Assembly: GCA_035041965.1 (NCBI GenBank)
Contig: JAPYMA010000216.1
Coordinates: 62,001 to 126,000, forward strand
Source of the DNA: Anisakis pegreffii
Lineage: Eukaryota > Nematoda > Chromadorea > Rhabditida > Anisakidae
Direction: 5' to 3'
DNA: 64,000 nucleotides
Shown here one piece after another: positions 38,867-53,700 of this stretch. Each line of letters starts with the position of its first letter. The stretch's first letter is position 1. The notes below the pieces were generated by a model. That model searched no databases. It saw only the letters and a list, made by a program, of their open reading frames with translations, and had not been told where the DNA came from. The position numbers and the translations under genes were made by a program.

Positions 38867-41800
38867 TATATGATTGATTTACAAGGTGCTGTCTGTCTAT
38901 CAGTTTATGTGTATACATGTGAACTTGGTTCTATTCGTGTTGTGTGACGGTCTTTTATTCTTGATTAGTAATGTTTATGGCCAACTTGAATTTTGAATAT
39001 CTTCACTAATAAAACACATTATCTAAAAATGTTGAACAGCATTACATATAATACAATCGATTGCCACGTTTGGAGAGATGAACTGAAACCTAAATAAATG
39101 ATGAAGTATGCATAACATACTGATGCAAAGCTGATTAACAGATAATAATTTGAAAGTGGAGCCTATGCGGATGATTCGTTTAAGTTGATGTTTTCTTGTG
39201 TACGTCATGCCTCGTGCGATTTGATTTGTTTCGTTGATGTTGAGTCAGTTTGAAAATAGCTGTATTATACTGGTCTGAAAGTGAACAAAATCAAGAGATA
39301 TAAATGACAACGTGTCATCAGTAATATATCACTTGAATGTTGAACGGAATTTTTCTGCATGCTATCTTCTTTGTTACCTAATTGACACAAGTTCCTTATT
39401 CGCGATCGAACCACTGCGTAAATGTTCAAACTTCTGTTTCTTGCTAATGATGCATCAAAACGTTTGATGTTAGTAGTATGAGTGAATCGGTGAGTGACTG
39501 AATGAATAACGGCTCAAGACTGCTTACGATGATTTGCTTCGATGCAATGAGAGAAGAGAATGTACAATTTTAACTCGCTTTAGACCAATTAGAGATTGAT
39601 ACCAAGAGATATAGATGACAACACTACTTGCTTTGTAAGATAGGCTCATCAATTTCATCTTGCTTTGTTCGTTGCGTTGTTATGTCTGAATTTTCAGCAT
39701 TTATTTTATACTCTTTCAAACATCATTCATTAGAGACATTCTCCTTTCTATATATTCATTTATTTGCCTATAATAAAAGGTCATTGTTTGATGAAATGGA
39801 TATGAAGATGGCTTTATCTTATCGTAAACAGCTTTTTAGGAAGCTGGAAACTAAGGAGTAGTAGGCACGCAAGTAAAACAAAATCGGATTTGTGAATCGA
39901 ATGATGAGCGAATGGGAAAGGGCGCCTTCAGTCGGACACAAAAGAGTTAGTTGGCTTTGCTGATTGCAATCAAGCAGCAAATGAATCAAACCAGCCAAGG
40001 GAACATCTCAAATCTTTCTTCATTCACTCATTCCAATCCACTCATCGACACATCATCCCCGCTCCCCCCTCTCCATTCTCATAAATTCAAGTGTTTGTTG
40101 GTGATGTATGAGGTTACTGTGTAATTCTAAACGAATCCATTTGTAATATTAATTATTGTTCATTCAGATGCAATCATTCACTATTTTCGATTGATTCATG
40201 AAAGCCTTACAATTTCCTCTTGCGTAGCTTTTTTAGTGCCATCACCACAATTTCTAGCTGACATTCAAACAGTTCGGAACTTTTCATTTGATCGTTGGCA
40301 TATTTCTGGGGTTTGATAAATTGGTTGAATCAGCCGCTTTATGGTGTGTGAATGATTGGGAACATTCATCACTGGAATGGAATGTTTGAAATGCGAAAGC
40401 ACTCGATTGATTGGCTCTAAATGATCATTTGTGCTATTTGATTAGATGTGTTATGAAAGCTGCATCGAGTTCACAAAGAAATGGCAAATAACAAAGAACA
40501 GTACCGCCGCATTATACATCTCAGAGTAGGCTTAATGGCTGCACTCACTATGCAATTAATGTGATGTGGTGGCTGCCTGCAATATGAGATGAAATGATGA
40601 TGCAAATCGAAAGTAAACAATTCAAAAGCTCTCAACAGTATTCATCAACGATGCAGTCGTCATCTTCTGAGAGCCAAAATAAAAGAAAACAATGAAACGT
40701 AATTAATGAACGATTTATAAACGCTGAATGAATCATTTGTGTTTATTTATTTGTTTATTTATTTCTTTAATGTGTCAAGTTATTCATTCGCAAACGATTC
40801 GTTGATCTTAACAGATAGTGTGGCGTGACTCAGCGATTTCAGTAATCCCGTTCATTCTGCTTGTATTGATGAGATCTTTTTGTTTATAAACGAACTTAAT
40901 CATAATCATTCGAAGTTCTAATTTGCAACCATAAATTATTGCTCATCTTCGGGCACTAATAATATCTTTCTAATCCATATGATGTGTTCAATTCCAATTG
41001 CTCCAACTGAAGCATCAAATAGAGACTACAGTGACAACCATACAGATCTAGAATACACCTAGACCATGTTGCTGATTTGCTCAATGTAAAGACCAGTCAG
41101 TGATGTGCAAACCGTTTCAACATGTAATACACGACGTGACCAAATACCTAACGAGCAAATGTATATTTTAGAAAGGAAGTGCATACTTTTCATAGCACAT
41201 CTTAAAGCCTTTAGATTACAACTAAGCTCTCGTCTTACTAGTCCACACTACAATTGTTTATTTTGTTATTATAATGGGATGGCATTTTGTAGATAAGCTG
41301 AAATCAACTTATCAATGTAAACAGATTATCCATGCATATCATGTGCTCAATTTGAATCGATTACGCATGGAATTTTCTTCCTAGAATGCACTGTTACCCG
41401 TGAAAATGCTGCCGATATCCTTTGAAATCAACCATGGATCACGAATGGATCATCTTTAATTCATCATCAGCGCGCCACAAAAAGATTCCCAATACAACAA
41501 AACGACGAGAAACCAACATCCCTTACCATTTCAGCAAAGAAATATCTCACGATCAACAAAGAACGTAATGCTCAATTACGTGAATGATAAATTTTCACAC
41601 GATTCACCTCGAACCAAACGATATACGCAATAAAATTATGCAGTTGGGTCAGAATCAACTTTTATCATATTTATTGAACATTCGTTCGAATTGTTATGTT
41701 TCGCAGTTCATTGCATATGCCCTTTGAGTCTCAATGGGCGGAGTTCAGTGTGAATGAGGGATATCGAGGAAAATCGATGCTATTTTAGAGATGACAAGAA

Positions 41801-44800
41801 AGTAAAACTATATGAAGAAGGGAGTGGTTTGGGAATCGTTTGGTACTGGTTGTTTCAGTTGCGATGCCATTAGCACTCGCTTGCTTACATGACTTCTTAG
41901 CATTACTACTTGTTATTAATCTATAATCACTTCTGACATCAGTTTTCTACCAGCATTCTTGTATGATACGGTATCTGTTTATCTCAATGGCGCATCGATA
42001 TGTTTTATAGCATCGTCGTGCGTTTCAAAGCACATGAATACAGTAGCACACGATGTATTCATGTACAGTGTCATTCATAGAGTAGTGCTGCCGTTATGGA
42101 CTCGGATGCATATCTGTGTAATGATCCGACTGTTCTGAATGATTGTGATGTTTGCATATTGTCTGATCATCGACTCTTCTATTTACAGTTAGTTTTTTAT
42201 TCACTCTTTCATGATGTTCAATTTTGAAGTGCTCCATTTATCATATTTGCATTTTATTGCTTATGCATTATTCTGTCTGCAACAAACATGCTAATGGATA
42301 ATAAAGGTTATCTATAATTTAATTTGCTGATATCAGTGAATATGTAATTGAGAGGTGAAGCTCTTAGCTGAGTCATTGCATGTGCCGAATTACGAAGAAA
42401 CTGATGCATTTTATGATAGTAGGTATATTGATAGAATTTATGATTAGTATCAATGATGGATCATCTCTTTTGAACAGTGATTGTTCAGTGATGACGAAAT
42501 TTGTTTGGCGTAATTCTCAATTCATCACATCCGCTTCATTTAAGCATTCTATTCTGAGTTCTAGGAACTGAATTGAAAATTACACGTACTCGTTGAATTT
42601 CTAAAATATGCGAACAATAATTTCAGCATAGTTTCTCTCTTTACTTTACACAGTTTCCATTGAAAATTGTGTGAAGTAAGAGAAAAAATGTTAGTTAAAT
42701 TTAAAATCCACGAAGAAAAGTTGATCGACAGTAGATTAGCTGGAAACTTTATAGGCAGTTATCTCTTACATCACAGAGCGGCGCATTGAAGGATTACCAT
42801 TCATTCCCATATGATTTATATCGTTTGTGCGATAAGGCTTATTATGTCTCGAGTTTCATGCGGATTACATTCATCATCTCAGCTCATTGCATTGCATTCA
42901 TGCTACGAATTTTTTAAAACATTTTAGTTTTATAAGATAACACCATAGAATAATGATGCTGCGAACAACTTGCGCAACATTGCTTTTAGGAAGCCACTGA
43001 ATTGTGCGATTAGTAGATCGTGTAAACGAAGCACTTTAACGTCGATGAATATCACACTCACTCTATTGCACTGAACGCATTGAACGCATCGGGAGCTTTG
43101 TTGTTTCATAGAGGAATTTGATAAACGACTTGTCCATGAAGCTGTGAATGGTGTTACTGATGTGTTCGAAGATCAAATTCACATGAAAAAATGAGCTCAT
43201 TTGGTTTGCATTCGGGAATTATTTGCCGATGAACCATTTCATGAGGTGTTCCCTCCTGCTATCGGTTACTTAAGTAGTGGAGTATGCTCTAAAAATGTTT
43301 GCAAATGGTAAATCTTCGCGAAATTCTGTCTAAAAATCAAACTCATATGCATATTTTTATTACGGTTGTTCTTGATAGAGTATTTATCTGAAAATTTTGT
43401 CAGTTTCATTTGCTGATATTGATGGTTGAAAATGGATCTAAAAATATCAAGGAATCGCTGGATGAATTTCATTTGAAACTATTTTTGGCTGAAAGATTTT
43501 CACATAACGTTCAGAATTTGCTGAAGAACGTTGAATTTCGTTCCTGATTCGATGTAGCATCGAAATGTTCACGTAAGTGTAAGCACACATAACTGATAAT
43601 TTCCAAGCGTTCCTTTGAACATCCTCGTTCTTTCTCGTGCGCTCGAAAAATTTTATTCATTGCCTTACGTTAGAAATTAGCAATAGCCTTTGATGGATTT
43701 CTTCTCATTTCCTGCACTTTTTATGCTTCCTATCTCCAATTAATCATGATTACAGCAAGTAAACCATAAATTGCAGCAATTAGTTCTTATTCTCTGAACC
43801 TTCTTGAATTCGTCTTCTAGAACAATTTCAGCGATATAAGAATGATGTATGTAATTTTTAATAAACAGCTGAGTGACAATTGAAGCTACCGCTTTTCCAA
43901 AATACGATGCAAATTCAATTTGTGTAAATGATAAGAATGTGATTATTCTGATGATGAATATTTCACGATGATTATCTTTTATCTGACAAGTAGCAATGTA
44001 CGACCTTCATTCAATTAGTGGTGAAATAGAACAAAATCCTATCCTCATTTGATCAGTGTAGCTCAACTGAACTGCGAACGGTTCTACATGAATTCATTCG
44101 TAATTTGCGAGAAAGTTTCGAGAATATTAAACATTCATCTCAACAATTATTGGAGCAGTGCAACGTTGTAGATTTACATTTGTGTCTGAATGACTAATTC
44201 GAATTTCTCTCAATCCTTTATTCGGACATTATTGAAGCACGCACGAATCAAGAAGACCACAACTGAAATCCAAAGGATCACAAGTGAGAAACGCTATTGT
44301 GAAGCCTATTTCCGTTAGCACCATCGAATAAAACTGAGTATTGTCGTTTCAGCTTTATCGCCTCCATCTCGAAAAAATTCGCCTTAAGCCATTGTTCCGA
44401 GCGGAGTCTTCTCATACCTTTGAAAATGACATTGATAGCCACTACGAAAAACCACGCATGAAACGCCTAATTGTTGTTGTTGAAGGGTATCATTAGTCAT
44501 CGCATAACTGCGTCTAGTCTCGTGAAGTTCGAGCGAATGATATTGCAAATCGTACTTCGAATTATTCTAAATCTAGAACATCATTAATTTCCAGTTATCA
44601 TAATCGGCAACACTGAACTGAATTGATTGATTGAAACGATCATAAAGTGAATTGATTAACTAATATGCATAATAAAAATGCTCAGTTCATCCAAGTTATG
44701 ACTCATTTTTTGTGATTCTTAGCGATTCTCTCGAAAACTTCAATAATCCTCTTGTATAAGGATAGAAACATTTTGAAAGCCCATGAGATTATTTAAAATT

Positions 44801-47560
44801 GAGCGATTCACTTGAAATTCATAGACGCACTTCATATTCACAGCCTGTCATTCGAGGGCGAGGAACTATTTTTACTTTTAAGAATAATATTCCAAACGAA
44901 TCCTCTTTTAGAAAGCGTCTGATGATTCAGATATAATGAGAATAATAATTGTTTACGGCAAAAACCTTTGCGCCTTGACGTGTCTTGCGCTTTCGATGTT
45001 TCGGTGTCTTAGAAATGGTCAGAAAAGAACTGAGAAGAACAAGATATACTAACACATAATACATTAGGCAATGTTTATAATTCCTTAATCAATGTAGTTT
45101 TGGACCGAAACATCCATTCAAGGCATAGTGTTGGTTTTAAAAAAAGTCGAAACAGATTTTGATAAACCTGAATTATTTCAACTATAATTTCAATCGTTTT
45201 TGAGCAGTTAGACTGGATTCATACTTTGAATTGGATAGGTCTTCATTGAACAAGGTTTTGCAGTATTCGCGAATCATTGGCCACTGGATTTTTTCTAATT
45301 GTAAGTTAGACTTGAAGAGCGCTGAGCGCACAGATCAGCGATAGCAATGATGTTTCTTTGTCCGATACAATATCCATGGAATTGCCAATATCCACACTCT
45401 TTTATCATCCCTTCACGCCTAAAATTCATATATGTGTTTCTGCTTGTGCCCTCATTAGAAAGCAAGAACGAGTTGTTATTTCTCAAACAATAATGCTATC
45501 TAATCCCTGGACGATGTACGCACTAAAATGAAAGATTGAGACACGCTCAAAAAAGCTCTGAAGCAAAGAAATATTTTCGACTGTCCGAAAAATCGCATAT
45601 TCATTATTCACTGAAAAATTTGTTTAAGCACTCAAAAACGCAACTTTTGAGCAAGCAGTACTTTATTCATGTAGCGCCCACCAATAGCGCTCGGGATGAA
45701 AATTATCAAGAGGCTTTTTCTACCGTAAATTGATTGCAACTAATCGTAAACAAAATTTCTATGCGAAACATTGCTTGCAACGGAGATATCACAGGTAAAC
45801 TTCTGAACTATCAAAGAATATATTAAAAATATCGATATATTTTGATGAGGAAAAATTCTGTGTTCATCATACCACCACTCAATGTCATTCTCTGTGTCAG
45901 GATCACCGTTGAATTTTACGCAAGAGAAATTTTAAACTTCATTCATCTTTTCATTTTTTAATTATCACCATAGTTTTATACGAACAGCATTGCATATCTC
46001 AATTCCAAATTATTCAGCAACATTCACTGGAAATATTCTTGTTGAGAGAATGAAATTATAAACTTTTTTTTTCTGAAACAAATCAAGGCGGCTTTTCGTT
46101 AAATCAAATTAAATCTGTCAGTTGAAAGGTCACATTTCATTTCGATGAAATTATCTCAGCAATATAACCGTCTTAATAGACTTAACAGAAGGTACATGAA
46201 AGAACGAAAAACCGAAACTTTCGAGGAATTCATCCCAAAAGAAGATGAAAATTGTAAAAACTGTCGAGTTTATGTGCATTCGCTAAGTCATCTTGAACGT
46301 GCGAAACGGATATAAAAGTTTTTCGAATTGATACAATTAATTTCATTTGAATGTCCAATTTTTATGCTTTGTCAAGCGTTAAAGGCAATAAAGAAAAGAG
46401 ATGACTGCGCTGAGAATGTCTGTAATTACTGATGTTTTTATTGTGTTGTTATGATGTGTACGAAATGTTATCAAGCCCAGAAATATCCATTCACAAGTCA
46501 AATGCTCGTCCTCCTCTTCGTTTTGTCATTTCTCCACTCGTCCATCATTCTCCAGAGACTGTCAACTCAACATAAATTTTACTTGATGTTCTCTGTGCTT
46601 TCTGCGTCGCTCAAAACGAATTTCCATCCACTAACAACATCAGTTTTCGTTGATTGCTTCATTACGATCATAATTGATCTCTCATCAAAGCATTATGTCA
46701 TACAATGAACTGAGATGTGAATGCCTGAAAACGGTGTGATTAGTGGAGGTGGATGATCTCGCATACGTTACATAGCGTCGCCATTAACGAGCGCCTATCA
46801 GAAAGCTGAAAAGATGTGACATCAAAAGGTTTATTCAATAACTTTCTTCCTCGAGGGAGTAATCAGTCTAAAGATGTTCAAAACACCCCGTTAGAATATC
46901 CAGTTACTTCATAAATGCTTCTTGCCTCATCATAGATGTTCTCTTATACGATGTGATCCTTTCATCTATGATTAATGCGCTTTAAGTTGCTTAAGTTGAG
47001 CAGCAAGCGATGGCATAGTATCCACAACGATCATCTTTCTGTTCCACACTTTTAGTTATTTCTTCTATTTTTCGAGTGCTTTTTCCTGGGACTACTCTTT
47101 GGTTTCCCTTGTAACACAGCAGGAATTGAACAGTTTGACCGGGTAGAAACATCACCAGTTCAGATGAATGAATTCAAGAATCGAACAATTTCAAGTATTC
47201 AGCTGTGGATTCATTGAAACGAATTCATCATCACCGTGTCAAGTAACTACTGCAAACATCAGTCATTCATCCAAAACATCTGAGCAGACCACATGCACAT
47301 TCTTCTCAGCGCAGCGATCGTTTTTCGTGTAATTTTCATTGCACTTTGCCTCTACCTGAAAGCTAATGGCTAAAGCCCATAAGAAAAGAACATCTAACTT
47401 CTAGAAATTGATAACCGTTCACTGACGAACAATGGAGCATGTCTGAATACTGTTACTCATCAGACGCACATTAAAGCCATATCGCTGACAACTGAATCAT
47501 GACACTGGCATTTAATTGACTATTTCTTCTCTATGCTCAGTGAATTTGCATCGTTTCGAA

Positions 47561-47680
47561 TGCTGTCACTAAATCCTTCTAAAGTATCTTCATTCTGACA
47601 AATCAGACAGTTTAAGTGCCAATTGCTGTCAATGAATTCTTCTAAAGTATCTTCATTGTGACAAATCAGACAGTTTAAGC
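47561..47680. repeat. Tandem duplication of a ~63-bp unit
   Basis: Two copies beginning TGCTGTCA and containing TTCTAAAGTATCTTCATT and GACAAATCAGACAG stand head to tail at about 47561-47623 and 47624-47680, with only a few differences. They lie about 110 bp before the first identified exon of the scaffold gene. An 18-bp palindrome (CTACATATATATATGTAG) follows at 47682-47699. Confidence 0.85.
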
Positions 47681-47791
47681 ACTACATATATATATGTAGG
47701 TATTTTCGTAACAAAAAAGAAAATTAAACAAATGAATAAAAAATTGAGCACATAGTGCATCGAGTCTCATATGAAACAACAAACTTTTCAG

Positions 47792-50699
47792 CCATTCAAC
47801 ACTCTCCTCGTACTGGTATCCTCCACGTGCCTCGTGGAATTGCACGTTGGGTTTACCATACGCATGGGAACAAGCGATCGACTCAGCGGGCAATCTTTAC
47901 TTCATTAAGTTAGTCGACTTGTTTTTCACCGCTTTTTAAATTCAGCTGAGTGTTACATTGTTGCCATATTTTGTAGTAACCCGGAATTAAATAAAGACCT
48001 TCTTCTGAAAGATGTCAAAAGCAAAACATGAGCAAGATTTCCGGAAATGAAAAGCAAACGAATCGCTTGTTGTCGCCTGAAGTATGATCACGCATCTTTA
48101 AAAGAGACAGTAATTGAATCGTTTGCTGGTTTAGATTTAAAAATGGAACGAAAGTTTAGTTAGTTTAAAGTTTTGATGCAGTTAAGGCACGATCAATTCT
48201 GCGTGAAATCCACGATCATTTTTCTGATTTTGTACAGTTCCACAAAATTCACAAAATAGCTCCATTTTGCTTGACAATCCGAAATTCATACATGAATAGT
48301 CGACATTGAACTGGCAATGAGTATTGTTGCAAAGAGAATTTGAAATAAGAATTGTCTCAATTATCTTCGTTACTTTTTGGTGTTATTTTTTGTTCTGCTC
48401 TCATTGCACTCTTAATTATCGTAAAATTCATTTACACAGTGCATACTAATATCAATTTCAATTCTCTTAGCAGCTCTCAGAAAAACTCGCAAAATTCTCA
48501 ACATTGCTTATCAATATAGTCTGTTTGAGTGAGTCATCGAATTTGCGGGTATATATTTTCGAATGGAGTGCAATATGAAGACTCTTCGCAAACTTTTCGA
48601 AAAATACCGTTCATTAATATCAACAACCACCAGTTTCAAGGCATTAATTTTCTCCTCTTTCAGACAAAATCTAAAGTTAATGAGAAATGAATATATAAAA
48701 ATCCATCGAAAGTCGATCTAATAATTACGAAATTTATGACCTAAGATGACTAGGAATTCTTTGCAAGACATCCTTCTGAATGCCTATCCAATCATATTCA
48801 TATCAATCTATAATCTTACCAAGTTGCACACTACTATAATATTGATGGTTGTTAATAAGGTTTCACAGAAAAATATAAACATTTTTTGCTCACCATCATG
48901 TTTTGTGTTATGTATCCAAATGAATTCATTCGGCATATTCAAGGAATCGAATTTTTTTCATTTTGCTTGAATAATCCGAAAAATTTTTCTTTTCAATCCC
49001 ATTTGGATATGTAGGGATAGTTGATTTCCTTGCGGATGGATACTGGAAGAAATGAACCGATTTTTATTCATGTAAAATGGAAATTCTTTCACTTCCATTC
49101 TCACCATTTGAAATTTCACTAATTGAAATTTCACCACTGACATTGCTATTCCAGCCTGGCACAACATCCAAATTGCATCTGACGGAGAGAGGGACTTTAA
49201 GGGGACGGACGGGTGAGCGCTTTAATGAGGTATCTTGCTGGGGGTAATTTTTCATTGGAGATTCTTCAGCGTAGTACCTGACGATTTGTCCTCCTGATGA
49301 CTTCATGTTAGAATTAGACGAGAAGAAGCATTTGAAGCAGTTCTTAAGGCTCCTGGCTGATAAGTTGTTATTTTGTAGTTGTTATTTTGTAGTTGTTATT
49401 TTGTAGTCCTGGTTGTTATTTTGTAGTCACATAACACGTGAAACAACCTACGAAGATCCTCGTCAAACTGCATCCAAGCGTATCGTTCAAATTTCACGCG
49501 ATCTGACGCATGGCTACGGTTTTGTGGCCGCATCTCAACGTCCCGTCGTTGTGCAGTTTGTATCACCAGGTTCATTGTCATGTTACAATTATCACTCACA
49601 TTATGTTTCATGTAGCAGAGGTGATATTGTAAACATTTAGAATATCATTGTTACTAATCGTTATGCTCTCGCAATGAACAAAACCCTACTGTATTCAGCT
49701 GGTCCGAGCTGTGGTAAATTATTTGTGAATGATCAAATTTTAACTGTGAATGGGATAAACGTCGAGGATGCAACTAAAGAGAAAGTGGTTGATTTGATTC
49801 AAAATTCAAATCAACTACTAACTTTGATTGTTTCGCAAGTGCCTTTAAGTCAGGTAACTTCATTAGTTCATTCACTTCTTATTTCATGATGTAATTCATC
49901 AAAAACGTTCCTTATTGAAGAAATACAATCTGAAGCATTTTCAATTTCCTACTTTTCATGTATCTTCACTTTTCTGATAGTTATTATCAGTTTCATTCGA
50001 AAGCTCATCAGTTGTATGATATATATTAAAACTGATTCTCACAAATCAACGCATCCATCCAAACATAGGAAATTAGTTTCTTTTGTTAGAGCTAGAAAAA
50101 CTTTGAGTGAGAAAGATGCAACTCCGAGCGGTTAGCCACAAATGAAAGGAGCAAAAACAAAAACAAAAAACACCTCAACAATATCAGTTTTACGAATCAA
50201 TGATGTTCTTTTGAATTTCGTGCTCTTATTATTAAACCGTCGACTTGTATTTCATTCTCCTTGATATACCCTAACTGTAACAATAGATATTTATCTGATT
50301 TCCATGATTGAGCACCACCAGATGAAAGTGCTATATATCAAACGAATCTTTTCTGCTTTCGGTCAGATTAAATGTTCTTTTTTGTTGCAACAATTAGGTA
50401 ATTGTTTGGGTGCATTTACCTATAGAAAAAGATTTTTTATTGGAGTGTAAGAATTGCCATTTACGGCGTTTTATGCGCTGAACCGATTGCATATTTGCTG
50501 CGTCTACGACCTCGTTTACGACTTGCATTGCACTTTGCCGGGATGTCGTCAATTTTGATGGCTTATGCAATCCATTATTTGCTTCTGTCTGAAACAATTC
50601 GGATTATATTGTGATTGTTCAACTCGTTGTTTTTAATATGCTACGTGCACTCAAATATTTACATCAAATTTATTCCTGAGAATTTCAACATCACATATG

Positions 50700-50747
<48 letters not shown>

Positions 50748-53700
50748 TAAATTAGAAAACAGAATTCAGGCATGCATGATAAATAATAAAGCAGAAGTGA
50801 TATATGCAATTCTAAATGCACTCTCGTTTCAGTGATTTTTTTTAACGAATTCACTGAATTTGCATTTTGAGGCGCCAATTAGATATGAATGAGACTGTTT
50901 CGAATTTAGTCTCTCGCACGAGGTAACGAAAAAAGTGCAAAGTTAACAATTTTGATAGAGCTATTATACGTTGAAAAAGTACCTCTGAAGAATATTTTGC
51001 CTCACTTCAGAGGACTGACCGATTACGTCGTCGTTGTCGGGTTCGATTTAAAGAACGTGTTCACGTCTCATCTGATGTTTCAGAAGTAAGTTTTATCGTA
51101 GTTTCATTTTTCGTGATCCGAGACAAGCAATTTTTGGAAATTATTCGCGTACAATCGTTTAAGTTGATACTTTTTGAAAGAATAGCCTATTGATGCGATT
51201 CACAGCAGTGCTGCATTATTTCCTCGTAATCGTATTGGTTGTATCCTAATTTTTGCTTTTGTTCATTGCCAATTGGATTCCTTTTGTTCATTGTTGATTG
51301 GATTGATTCGCTTCAAAAATGTTCTTCTATCGTTGTCGCTAATTCAGTTCTTGCAAATTATGCATGTAAATTCAATTGCATATTTTTACAGCCATCAGAC
51401 AACCTACCAATCATTCCGAATGTGATGCGCGTTTTCTTGGAAAATGGGCAAACAAAGTCATTCAAATACGACCAGAACACTTGTGTATCTGTGAGTTTTT
51501 TGGTGAATATTGGAATGTTGAAAATATAACTGGTAAATAGACGAAGTGAACGTTAGAAACAGTCGTCGATTCGATTTCACATTGTTTGAAAATGATAAAA
51601 ATTCTGAACTAATCACTGTCCGATGAGTTGTCCATAAACACATACATGCATTTACCTGAAACGCTTTACAAGGATGTGCTAACGAGCTTGGCTGAAAAAT
51701 TACGGTTGAACTGCACTGATTACTTTTCTCTTGTGCTTGAGACATATCGTGGATCGCGATCGAATCGTTTCTCTTTACTGTCGAACGATCAAAAGTTATG
51801 TGAGGTTTGTAACTTTTATGCTCTGTGATTTTATATTAACGATAAGAAGGCGGAATAGACTTTCGAACACAATTCTGGTTGAAATAATTGAAAACTGACA
51901 ATAATTCGATTCAACACCACCACTATCGATTCCAACGATCTTTTTGCCATTTCTGCCGGAAAAATTTTTTTGCACTGCATTCAAAAATTTTGCTCTAATG
52001 AAACAATTTCGGAATTGCTCTCAAGTTGTGTGGAATGCGAAAATGTTAAGATAGCTTCAAGACCAAGTACGTCAAATACGCGATGTTTGTTGCGTGTTGT
52101 GTTCATACCGCAAGAAACATTTTCATTATTCATTAACGATCCGAACGCTTTCGAGTATTTTTATCAACAGTGTATTGCTGATGTTGTTTCGGGGAGATTC
52201 GCATGTGAAATGAGGTATGAGCTTTTTCAGTTTCAGTCTTTTTCAAACACTCTTCATTCTTAATTTCAACAGCATTTTTTTTTACAGATACACTATCAGA
52301 TGGGGTTAATTTGTGAATTTTTCATGGTTTTGAAGATAGTTTCATCATTAGAATATTGTTTCTTTATTTCTAATTATTGTTTGGTGATTCCTCAGTTTTG
52401 TGAGACTATTCAAATACTCCTGAAATATGGGGGGAAATAATTTACAGGCGACTTCTGAGAATACTTTCTGAACAGTGATTGCGATACCGAAGAGTTAACA
52501 TACTCAAAAGCCATCTGATTTCTTTACACCTCTGACGGGGGAGAATGAGCCATCTAATTCATTTACAATTGTGAACTTAATTGAGTGTTTCGAACAAAAA
52601 AGATCGATGAACTACGAATGAAACAATATTTTTTGAGTTGAATGTTAAGATATGAAGCTTGTGTTCGATTGGCAGCTCTTCACCTACAAGAGGTTGCATA
52701 CGAAACGAACTGTCTTAAAGACGGTCACGTTTCTGTCACCAAACTTGAGTTAATATTTCTCGATCTTATTTTATTCTTTGTTTTCTTTATTATCACACGA
52801 TAATCGCTTTTGATTGTGCATGTTTAGCATTTTATTCGTCTCTTTTCCTCTCAATTTTTCATTTGACCGTTTCACAAGGTATTGCCATCACCAGCATTAC
52901 TATCTGCTCGACCAAACGATAAGATGTTTCAGACAGAAGTAATGCCATAATGCCTTCGTAATAGTACATTATTCAGTTTGAGCTTGCACAAAAACGTCTC
53001 AGATTATCTAGAGACATCAATCTTCTTTCACTACTCCCAACCAACCAACTTTTAATAAATGAGAAATTTGCAGACAAGTTTATGGTCTTGAAAACTTTTT
53101 ACCGTCAATATTGCTGGATAACGTGCGCCGAAGGGATTTGAAGAAGCAATTAAGGTTCTATTTGAAACGAGATACAAACGATACAAATAAAATCACTTCA
53201 TGTAATACACTTCTTAAACGTGCTCCGCCTAATGAATTACAATGTTCCTTATATTCTTGTTATCTTTGTTTTTGCAATCGCTTAAGGTAACGATTTGGGA
53301 TGAATGAAGTCGATATGAGTTATCTAACTCCATCATTGAATGACTCTAAAAGTTCGAGGTTACGAAACAAAATAGTTTTCTTCAAAAAAATTTTTTTCAC
53401 ATCAAAATAGAATTCTACTAGTTTAAGCATCATCACCATTATGCACAAACGATGCGCAAACATTGCTCCGTTTGAAATACGTCCAAATTGTCAGTCATCT
53501 TCCAACAATTGGTGGACGTTGTTTTTCGGTAACCTTCAAAGAGTCACAAACCGATATGATCATGCAGGTATTATCTGAACTGTGATCAAACAGTAATAAT
53601 CATTCGAAATGATATCGAAATTTTGAATATTACAGCTTAATGAAATATGCATTTCCATGTCGATTTAATCGAAAAGATTTTCGTTCATTCGAGTTATTTA

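Larger units (their letters stand above)
36261..47560. other. Gene-poor stretch upstream of the scaffold gene
   Basis: No exon could be supported. It may hold the missing 5' exons or promoter of the scaffold gene starting at or before 47792. Visible landmarks are the GC-rich hairpin at 37046-37210, a (GCT)6 run at 38849-38866 and TTTA-rich runs near 37260 and 40745. Confidence 0.4.

Noticed and set aside
50394..50597. Minus-strand 67-codon frame in the scaffold gene
   Set aside because: Protein-like in places but opposite to the gene, with no partner exons. It lies in the intron between exons 49853 and 51011.
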